Assembly: GCF_014839805.1 (NCBI RefSeq)
Contig: NC_051131.1
Location: 8,048,913 to 8,112,912 of the forward strand
Length of the DNA stretch: 64,000 nt
Source of the DNA: Manduca sexta
Taxonomy: Eukaryota; Arthropoda; Insecta; Lepidoptera; Sphingidae
Reading direction: 5' to 3'
The position numbers and the translations under genes were made by a program. Below the pieces are notes generated by a model. It searched no databases, had not been told where the DNA came from, and worked only from the letters and a program-made list of their open reading frames with translations. Below are positions 49,809 through 60,400 of the stretch, in pieces. The first letter of the stretch is position 1. The number at the start of each line of letters is the position of its first letter.

Positions 49809-52800
49809 ATCATGAAGCAAGTTCGAGATAATGTGTTGGTTATATACATGACATTCGGGAATGTTATAAAAATTACATTTTAGAAATCAATTTTAAGTAA
49901 CACTATGTCGGCTCACGATAGAATGTAATCGTTTCGGATCGTTTGAGCGCTTGTATGTGAAGTGGTTTTAGTGTTCAATTTTTTTACAATACTTTCATAG
50001 AATTATCCCTGGAAACAGATGGATGTAACTAGCGGCCAGCTCCTCCTTACATTTAGAATAAGACGTATTAAACGTGAAAACGTTTCTTTGAAGTTCTGGT
50101 TCAGTATCATACAGTTATGTGATTAACTCCAAGTGTCGCCGTGTCGCGATAAATGCACCTTTAACTTGTCTATTAAACTTGTTAATATGAGTCTGAACCA
50201 CTCCTTCAAAGGAACTTGACCAAAGTTGTTTGTGCTAGTATCATATAGACAATGCAGAAACCAAGTCTTACGTAATACGTACTAAAGAAATAATTTTTAT
50301 GGTTCTACCTTAGATTCTCATACTGCATGGTGCGACGTTATGATGGTGCCATTTTATTGGTTGTTATTTGAAAATATTTTATTTTTCAAATGTTACCTTG
50401 ATGTTACATAATCAGTAAAATAATAATGTTTAAATAGTTATAAGATAGCACTTCCAACACCTCCGAAGGTACCATTTGTCGGTAGCGTGAGTTCAGAGCG
50501 ACACCCAGTCTCCCGACCGCTCGAGTGGTACAGTTTGTCGTGTTGGCGATTTTCTACTCGATACTTTATTGGCGTAAATTAAACGCGGTTTCCCCAAATT
50601 CCCCTTTCCGTCGTGTTTTCCGTACTAACTTATCGATAGTCAAATAATTGACTTGTATCCGTAGGTCACCATTGTCAAATTCCGAATTGAAATTAAAAAC
50701 CATGTTGCTTTGTAATATTTGCTTCGCGACTAACATAGGTATCAGTAATCAGAGTGATGAATATTTACACGCAGACGTTCTTAGTTACGGTTTGTATAAT
50801 CGGCTGCTAGTTAATTAATGTCGTAAAGTTTTACTGAACGTAGAAATAACGCTTTAGCTGTAGTATTGTTAAGGAACGAAGGGAACTCCGTCGAGTTCTT
50901 ACATATCATTGAGATTTTCTCCTTGTAATTTATGTTTTAAACGATACCGTCTCCGCACGGAGTCTCGTTTCTACAGTGCTATTTTAATACGTTATAACTA
51001 AATTTACTATGTTTTCATTTTAAAAACAAACACGCATACGGGTCCAACCGTTTTAGACGTCGTAAATTTTAGATCTAACACTTGCATTAGGATTATTAAA
51101 TATTGTAACGTCTACGAATTCGCTCAACGTTTATACCAAAGCACAAAAACCCATCGATTCTTACGTATTCGGAGAACTTGCATGTCCATTCATTTCATCT
51201 CGATAGATTTAATAGTCTTTCATTTAGAAAAACTTACATAATCTATATTGTACGCATACATTATGTACATAATTGGAACAAATTACCCTAATATTAATAA
51301 CTAGAGTTTTCGTTTTACTTAGTATATTTTCTCGTCGGACATATCTAATTGCCATCTAGATTAGTGTTAACTTGACATACATACACGTAGTTCAATGATA
51401 TGATTTTAGATCTGAAATATTTTATTTTCATTTGAACAATTTAACTCGTATATATAACCTAATAAGTAACTGAACACTGGGTCGAATGTTTCACGTTGTT
51501 GTCATTGAGCAGAATAACTTCCGTGTTGCACGCGCCTGCGCAGTCCGCAGCACTCGGCTCTGCACCGAGTACATCGGACGGACTAGTTGACGTTTAACGT
51601 TGTATGGACGTGCATTGTGTATGTAAGTCCCAGTGCCGGCTGTCCACGCCGCGACGCGACGCTCACATATCAACGTAAAATGTATGTATTTTCTATCGTT
51701 TGTACAGATGTTGTGTGTATAGACGGGCCGTCTTTGGGCGTCGTCTATGATGATAGCTTTAATTAATAATTATTTAAACGTTAAGGTGATAATGTTCGCC
51801 CAGTTGTTTGTTCTAACCGTACGTACAGTCGAGTCAGTAGCGATTCCATGACATTTATGTTTGTCTTCAGTTGTTCTAGTCTTTTCGCGCACAATATTTT
51901 AAAATAAAGGTGCTCGTCCGCACGGTTGCATGTGTTTATACGTAATAAGCTTCGTAATCGCCTACCAACGTTTATCAGATTTGTTTCGAGTAAAATCTAA
52001 CGTTCTATTGTGTTAGGTTGTTTGTGTCATATTTTATATTTCTGAATTTTAAATACACTCACCTGTATGTGCCACTGGCTTTATATCTACTGTAAGTTAT
52101 TTTTATTATTAATACGTTGTACAACGTACTCGTAGTGTCGTTGCAGCTTCGAACAATATTTCGTGCTTTACTGCTGAATACTCATGCGTGAATGCGTTAT
52201 TTTAAGTAATAGTTTTGTAGTTGCTATATTTAATGCAAAACTTTTGTATCTGAGTACATAAGAAAGTACACGTGATTTGTATTGCATCGTTTAATATTTT
52301 TAGTTTTGATAAGTATTTCATCAAGAAGGAAATAAACGTAGGTCACAAATGCTCGTGATGTATACATTTTATGATGCAAGTAAATGGAACGGGTTTCGGT
52401 CGTTTATTATAAATTTTATGTTTTTTTATACAACTGTAATGGGAATGTATTTTCTATTTTTCTTTAACACCAAAACTCGTAGCATTTATTGACATCTTGA
52501 AAAATTGATTATATTATTTTAAATATTTTGTAGATGATTTTAACGACAAAGTAATGGTAAATCACAAAAAAGGAAATAATCGAAACCTAAGTTTTTATAA
52601 GATATTTCTTAATGTAAGCCAAATTGTTGTTACATGGAGAAAAATCAGAATTTAAATTACATATCTGACAAAATGGTTAGTGTGCTACAATAAGATTTTG
52701 AGAAAAATAAACATCAAGAACAATGTATTATAAATATAATCATTAAATTAAGATATATGTATTTTTTAAAGGCAAAATGTTTCTCAGTTTTTAGATGTTA

Positions 52801-53786
52801 AATTTTCATAGTAGTTTTCACGTTTCATCATGCTGTGCACAAATTATACGGCTTCGATTGTGTAACTTTAGATGTTAACATTAAAATTGTTGTTATGTGC
52901 ATAATAAGTCATATCAGTAGTGATGTCGGCAGTCGCCGCGCCACTGGAGCAACAATAAACTGTTATAGAGGCGACGTCGCCTCGCGTTGTAAATACTGTT
53001 ACGGGCGTCGTGCGTCTAATAACTAATGTAACCTCGGATTCATATTGTTAACGTAGCCACAATTATTAAGTATCACTTGTTCGTCAATTGCACTCGTCGA
53101 CGCTGATCTGTTGTGTATTTAGTGTATTCAGATATTATTAGCAAAAACGTTTACGGCTGGGCATTCGATTGTACGCGCCGCATTGAATTCATACACGTAT
53201 CTGATCACTTATTACAAAGCACACCACCGACCGAAGTATGTTTATGGATTTAATGAGGACGTTCGTGTTGTGGCGGAGTAACGTCGGCGCCGAGTACTGC
53301 CCGGCGACGGGCGGTGAGCGGGGCCGAGCGTGGCCGAGCGCAGGTGTAGTGCGTACTACGCAGTAGGCCTCCCAGTATTCGAAATACTTTATACAATACC
53401 GTGCTCAATTCCCGTGTCTGTACATTGTAAGTGTAATATTAAAACTTAATATTTATAAAGTGTAATGTAAACTACAACAGATTTGTTACGTAATGTCTTC
53501 CGTTGGGCACAGTTTATAGATACTTTGCACATTTTATTGTTGCACGGACCGTGATGAGACTGCAGTTTTCGTTACAAAGGTTTCGGGCCAAGTGCACAGC
53601 GAGTTCCGGAAAACGATTTGTGATAAAATATATAATTATTAGAATTTCCTTTTTCGTGCGGCAATTTTTAATGAATTGCAAAGCTGATTTTCTCTTTTAT
53701 TGTAAATATAATATTTTTTCGAATGAAAAATTAAATGAAGTGAATCATTTAAAAGCCTTTGGCATTGTGTACTCATTTATGTTATA

Positions 53787-53792
53787 AATAAA
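53787..53792 (+). terminator. Distal poly(A) signal candidate
   Basis: AATAAA is followed within 20-35 nt by the GU-rich run 'tttgtgttttgtttttcc', a good downstream element. It is a plausible far end of the Rbfox1 transcript. Confidence 0.4.
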
Positions 53793-54552
53793 TTATAGTA
53801 TGCAGATTTGTGTTTTGTTTTTCCTTAAACCCCATGTTTACAGATAATTTTCAAATCTGTATTTGACAGAACACGTAGATTACTTATTAAAATATTGCTC
53901 TTTAATCCAAACGTAAACTCTGTCATTATTAATCGCAGCATTCTAATTATATTATTTTTGTAAATGGTAGTGATTGGGCGACGATGATAATATAAATTTA
54001 TGTCGATAAGATTGCAAGGTTTTCGATAGTAAGTTATAGGTAATCATACCTTATTGTTAGTGTGAAATAATTAAAACAAATGGAATGGTGAGATAATCTG
54101 TCAGTGATAAGGGCTGCCGTTGCGTCTTTGCGCAGTTTGATTCCACAGCGCGAGCGCACTTCAGTGTTACGCGCTTCGGTGAAGTTAATTAATATTATGT
54201 TTTTTAATATCGCAACTATTTAAGCTACATTGCAACAATGGGGCTGTGTCCCCCGTTTAGGTGGTCATCTAAGGGTGGCTTTAATTTAGGCAATTTCACA
54301 ACTGGTGCGACCACACCCGCTCGACGCGAAACTATTATTGTGAGTAACTTTATAAAGCGTTTATTGCTGAAATATTTCCACTAGCTATTAAGTATTGTAT
54401 CTGCTTAACGTTGTGTTTTGTTTTCGTTTGATCTAATCGCGGACATTTTCTGAATGACATATCCAAGGAAACTGAAGTGATGAAAGATAGGGTAATCCCC
54501 AAAAATACTAGCTATCTTGAGAATATATTTTCAATTTGTGCTTTTGAATAGT

Positions 54553-54571
54553 TATATATATATATATATAT
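54553..54571. repeat. (TA)n microsatellite
   Basis: 19 bases of alternating T and A, followed by a T run. Confidence 0.9.
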
Positions 54572-55413
54572 TTTTTATGAAATGCATAACTTTTATACAC
54601 TTGAATAAACTTTACTCAATGTTATTTGACCTTACAATGGTAGTCATTGAGTAGAAACTATTTTATAGTAGTCAGATGACAAATTCAAACAATATCGAAC
54701 AGATAAGGAGTACATTATAATAGTGTAAATTTTCTCAATTCTACAGTCATATCAGTTGACGACGAGTCAATATTACCTACCTTACCGATTTATATTATTA
54801 ATTGTGATAAATACAAAAATCACTGCAAGATAACATCTCCTAAAGTCGTTAAGCTATTAATTAAGTTATCTACTGGATTTCCGACATTATCCCTTTCGTC
54901 GCATCTACTAATCCTATAAAGAGAACCGAAGGTGCCTTCAATGGCGTGGCGTGTTGTTTGCCGTATCATTACCAACAACTTATACGACCAACGCCAAAGA
55001 ACGTTCCCTACCTATCTACCCTTTAATATATATTAAATATGCAATATGTATCTATTTATTAAGTCAGTTCAGCAGCTGTTACTTCTAAATATAATTACAG
55101 TCCTTACATATTTTTAAGATATAAGTAAGTACCTAATTGTAGAAGGTACACAAATTAAAAGAAATGTTCACTGTACTTCTGAACTTGGTCTTAGGGACGA
55201 CTGAACATATTCCGTGAAAATCAGTCTAGTAGATATCTATGGCATTATTATGAATCACTTTATTAGGTACCTACACCTATTAAGTATTCGTATATTGTTT
55301 TCCAGCGGAGCATACACCTTGTCTTCTAACTGAATTTATTAAGTCTTTCTTCCGCTATTCTGACCTGATATCTTCTAGACCCAAGATACTTACACTACTA
55401 TTAGTTTAGGGTC

Positions 55414-55595
55414 ATTCACGCCTTATATCCCGAAGGGTTAAGCAGACGCGCTACCAGAGCACTCACTTTCCGCCATGTAAATTCCGCCATATCGGATACC
55501 AATTTCGGGCTTCGGTCTGATATTGAGCAAAAAAAAAAATAACTAGCCCATCCTGTAATCGAACTCGAGACCCGACATTAACCCAGGCTTAATCT
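55414..55595 (+). repeat. Dispersed lepidopteran-type repeat, copy 2
   Basis: A diverged relative of the block at 3659-3785, with 'tcccgaagggttaagcag', 'ctcactttccgccatg' and 'cgccatatcgga'. It extends further into 'gggcttcggtctgatattgagc', an A run (55,530-55,540) and 'tgtaatcgaactcgagaccc'. Confidence 0.6.
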
Positions 55596-56279
55596 AGTTT
55601 TCACATATTTACCTAATATTATCTTTAAACTTCGAACCGACACTGAAATTTGAGAGTCGCCTATAAGTACTTACTATTTATACTGCCATCAGAGAAGAGT
55701 GGCGGCATGTTGTGAAGCTTAAGCCACCAACACCTGAAGAGATGACCACGACCGCTCTGTCAAGAGTGATACAGACAAAAAAGAACATACTATTTATAAT
55801 TATTTCAGAATCCCATTCCTGGGGATTGAAATACCGAGTTTCTAGAATATATCCACTGTCAGGTTTTGCGAGAAAGTCGAAAACCGACTTAAATAAACGA
55901 AACACATAAGTATTATACTTTCATTAAACTAATTAATACTTACAGAAATAGTAATTAAAATATAGGATAATTATATAAATACCTAGTGATTATTAGTATT
56001 ATTCTATACAATCCTATACGTAAGACCTATTTATTTGGATAGCTATTTTAGACATTTTTTTGTCATATCTCAAGTGGTAAAAATAATCAACTCTTAACAC
56101 TCAATGCTTCCTCTCTCTAGCTTTGTTTTGTTATCACAAGATACCTATATTCGTAGTACGGAAGTTTGTGTAAGGACGACTTGTAACTACATTTTGATTT
56201 CTGTATGTGTTTGCAGGGCCAATTCAATTGCTACAAGCAATAAGTACTAGAGCGCTAGGACCCAAACGTTAAAAAGTTC

Positions 56280-56490
56280 TATAAAATATATAAAACCAAG
56301 TCCCTCGCCGGATATGTCTGCCTGTCTGAACGCGATAAATTCAAAAACTACACAACTGATATCGATGAAATTTGGTATGGAGATAGTTTAGACTCTGGAA
56401 AAGACATAACCTATTTTCTATCCCGGGAAATGTATAGCGGGACTTTTACCCCGAAAAATTATTTCGCGCGGGCGAAGCCGCGACCTAATT
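56280..56490 (+). repeat. Dispersed element with 'cgcgggcgaagccgcg' tail, copy 1
   Basis: 'ctgtctgaacgcgataaattc', 'atgaaatttggtatggagatag', 'tatcccgggaaatgtatagcggg' and 'cgcgcgggcgaagccgcg' follow each other in the order seen in a very common lepidopteran interspersed repeat. A diverged relative is at 62,376-62,580. It is non-coding, and possibly a non-autonomous Helitron or SINE. Confidence 0.6.
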
Positions 56491-57095
56491 ACAAGTAAAT
56501 TGGTTGTTATGGCTATTTAGCATTGCTCCAAAGTTTTGAAAAAAGCAACTTATTTGACTTTAAATTATTACAATAGAAACATCTGTGTAGATTCTTACCT
56601 ACATCCGATAACGATAAGTTATTCGCTAGGTTCATAAAGGAGGTGACCCCAGTAAAACGGCGCGCTAGCCATATTTTAAGGAGTTAAGATATGTAAAATT
56701 CAATTTTATGTCCACTTTGAGCGTCAGACAAAAAATAATATAGGCATTCTTCATAAATATTTTCCAAGAAATAAGTACCTAAGTAGTTTGGCTTATGGTC
56801 TTTTACATAGCGGCATCCTAAATCTATTCGGAATTTGTAAGTAATACGAAATGGCAATGTCACTAAAATTGTAAATTCCACGCATCTTATAAATAAGCCT
56901 GCTTATACAATTCTTTTTACGTTAGGTGTCCACCTAAGTTAAAAATAAGGTTAGGTAAATATCTAACGTAAAAATAATTGTATGAGCCAGGGTAAAACCA
57001 AAATCTTACTATTAAAATAAAAAACCAAGCTTCTGAAAATGTAATATGCATCCTATTAAAAGACTCCAATTAATAGACATAATCCTGTTACATAG

Positions 57096-57448
57096 ATATT
57101 ACCTGAAGAGCGGGAGACCGTCAGACGCATCAATGGAGAAACTACAAATGTCAACGGACACGCTATTGGGTACACAGAGCGCGTTAATAATAATATACCT
57201 AATAATACGGACAAGAAGATTAGTTACATGAGCATTCAAAGTGGAAATACCAGTTACAGTAGAAATTCTGATGCTGAATTCTTCGATGAGCGAAAGAGTA
57301 GTGCCGGACGTAAAACAATAGCAGAGATTGTCCGTATGGACCCTGACAAACGGCCGCGAAGAAAGCGAGGCGTCATTGCACCACATGTACCACTCGACGT
57401 TACGAGGTCCATTGATCTGCAGCATGAAAAATTCGAGAAGGATGAGAG
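57096..57448 (+). CDS. Pkg21D: Kinase exon 1 seen: pseudosubstrate region
   Basis: An ATG at 57228 opens [10 protein letters not shown], but the frame stays open upstream to TAG at 57093-57095 and reads coding-like ([15 protein letters not shown]...). A 3' splice site at TTACATAG (ending 57095) would make this an internal exon. [11 protein letters not shown] (57351-57383) has Gly where a substrate would have Ser, as expected for an autoinhibitory pseudosubstrate. Donor GAGAG|GTCAGT, phase 2. Confidence 0.75.
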
Positions 57449-60400
57449 GTCAGTCTACTTATCTAGTAGGTATTGATTCAATTTTTACATAAACCCGCGG
57501 CTATTCAGACGGTGAATGCCTTAAAACAATAGGCTGCTATTGAGACTAAGTAAGTTAGTGTGACCCGCAGTATATTTATTTTTTGTATGAATTTTAATTG
57601 CTAACACCAAGCAGTAGGAAACCATTGGATTTATTAAATATCTAGTAGGTGTTTATTGATTTGTATACAGGTCAGCGCAGCAAATTAGAAAAGCTATATT
57701 GGCAAATGATTTTCTAATAAATTTGATGGACGAAGAAAGACTAACCGCTGCAGTAGAAGCAATGAATACCCAAGAGTTTCCAGCTGGAAGTCTTATTATT
57801 CGTGAAGGAGAAAGTGGCAGTCATTTGTTCGTCTCAGCTCATGGTCAATTTGAGGTCCTGAAAGGCGGTCAGGTGGTGAAAACATTCGGGCCGGGAGAAG
57901 CATTTGGTGAACTAGCAATACTTTATAAAGCGAAACGCTTTGCATCAATAAGGTGTAAGTATTTTAAATTCTCAGTATACCTATATATTTTTTTCTTTTT
58001 AATCTTAGGTACCATATAAATAAATATAATTACTAAGATATCAAACATCGCTTATTGCTTCTCTGTTATTTAGGTATTTACCGCACAAAATAACACGCAT
58101 ATTGTTGTATATTGGAAGTTGGCACACAATATTTTCAATCTAACCGGTGCGGCGACCTACTTATACCTACTTATTACTTTTACCTACTCAAGTAATTTTG
58201 ATTCCAATACCAATAATAATATGATATCTCTGTATTAAAAAATTTAAATCCCTATAAACTAGACAATGACATAGATAAAATGTGTTCGTACAATAAAAAA
58301 AAAGAACAATTGCAACGATTAAGTATCGATGTCGGGGGATTTTTTTACTAATTTAAATTTGCTGAAATCGACATCGAAACACTTACTTAGATATAAAAAA
58401 AATAAATAATAATCCTAGTTTTATTTGCCGCATGTTTACCAATCACAGTAACACTGATAAAAATATGTTCGCAGAATCAAACATAAAACAGTGGCATCGA
58501 TTTCGGAAGATTCTTTATTAAAGTAATACAAACACAATTAATCCTCGTAATCATTATTGTTACAAGAAAATAACATATTTTTTTCAATCACCGCATTATG
58601 TTTACCTATCAATTCTTTTTAATCAGCAGAACACGTTATCTACAGTAAATTCTTTGTCTACATAGTGCATTGGCATTAATCAGACATATCCGGTCTTTGA
58701 TCATAATATACTTAATATTAATAGGTACAGCATATTGTACGGGTAAAATAACCTTATGGTTCGCAAACACTGACTTGACCTTCATTTGAACTATTCTACA
58801 AAACATACATTTTAAAGTTTATAGAAGTCCTGTTGAATTTGAGTGACGCATACATTCGATTTACAATAGATGCTATAAAAGTTTTATTTAATTGATTATT
58901 TCACTCCACTTAGGTATAACTGAAGCAAAGGTATGGACGCTAGAACGACGAGTTTTCCAAAAAATTATGGTACGAAGCGGCCGTCAAGAACAAGAAGACA
59001 ATGTGCGGTTCCTCGCTTCCGTGCCACTTCTACATGGGATTCATGAAATAGAATTAGCTAAAATCTCAGAGTTCCTAAAACGAGTAAGTATGTAAAACAT
59101 TTAAAAATATGTATTGCAATGTCAAGATAACGATACTGTTGGGGTATGAGGGTGACGCACTAATCCTTTAATCACTGTCATCTATAACTAGATCAAGGTA
59201 TCGTGATTTGTGATATCAAATCACTAAATATTAAAAAATAAATTACTAAGTACTTATCATTATTTTTTTGTCGCCAGCAACTAAAGATGCTTCATATTGC
59301 TAGCGAACATTTTGAAGTCTAGCTAAACTTTTTTATTAGTTACTTACATATTTTATTAATTTGTTTATTCATATTGTATAATATTGTGCTACTATGGCCC
59401 TTTTATACGTCCGCGATTTACCGTTTGTTGATCATGATATCTCTGGACCTAGACCTAGAGCTTTGAAAATCGGGGGTATGTTTATTAGACAGCTGGGTTA
59501 GAATCTGCTAAACATGGGTTTTATTGAAAACGAATGCTAAGAGGTGCTATTGAAGTTATTTCGGAAAGTACTTATTAAATGAAATAACCACAATCGCGAT
59601 TAAATTTACCGTTGAATTTGCACTTAAAATTCATCTGGCATAAATTCAACTGTTTTCTTTATTGTTTAGGAGTTCTTCTCAGCCGGCACACCCGTTGTCC
59701 GACAAGGGGACCGCGGTGATAAGTTTTATATCATCCGCGGCGGAGAGGTAGTGGTAACCAAACGTGAAGGCGAAGATGGCGAGCGGCGGATTGGTGTTTT
59801 ACGTCGTGGAGACTACTTTGGAGAACAGGCATTGTTGCACGAGGACCGGCGGCTGGCCACGGTCACGGCACTGCCGCCTGGCGTCGAATGTCTCACTTTG
59901 GAACGAGGGTATATATCCTTTTTATTCGCGTCATACTTTATTAATTATAATTATTTATAAGTAAGAACACAAACTATGTAGTTACTTACGTAAATCAAAT
60001 TTAGAGTATAAATGTACGTTTGTACTAACGCCGTGCTTTTCGTTTTAAAATTGTGTTTTCAGGCCCTTCACTGAATTACTAGGGAATATAGATGAACTTA
60101 AAAATACAATACACTCTGTACCGCCACCTTCGGAACCGAAAAAGGCATCACAAGTAAAGAGCGGTAAATATTTTTATACGTTTTAAGGATAAAATAGTTA
60201 AGTATTTATATGTTGTCTTTCAAGTTTACTGTCATTCATAATTGCTTTTTTACAGAATTTGAAAAAGTAGAATTGAGAGACTTGGAAATAGTAGGCACAC
60301 TGGGCGTCGGTGGCTTCGGACGCGTGGAGTTAGTTCAATACAAACGAGAGCCAACGCTTACCTTTGCTCTCAAATGTCTCAAGAAGGTGGACATGGTGCA

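Larger units (their letters stand above)
49232..53815 (+). other. Rbfox1: Probable Rbfox1 3' UTR, with nested poly(A) choices
   Basis: No exon was recognised for 4.5 kb after the stop codon. Composition differs somewhat from the flanking repeat-rich DNA, and no mobile elements were seen. Candidate poly(A) signals are at 49783, 49803, 51903 and 53787. TGCATG occurs at 50324-50329 and 51927-51932. Rbfox genes commonly have long 3' UTRs. How far the transcript really extends cannot be told from sequence. Confidence 0.45.
53816..57095. other. Intergenic region between Rbfox1 and the kinase gene
   Basis: AT-rich with repeat insertions (listed separately). The kinase's upstream coding exon, expected to encode a coiled-coil N-terminus, was looked for here and not found. 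55678-55909 has overlapping frames on both strands without recognisable motifs. Confidence 0.4.

Noticed and set aside
55678..55909. Frames on both strands upstream of the kinase
   Set aside because: Considered as the missing kinase N-terminal exon, but no heptad pattern and no matching phase or donor.
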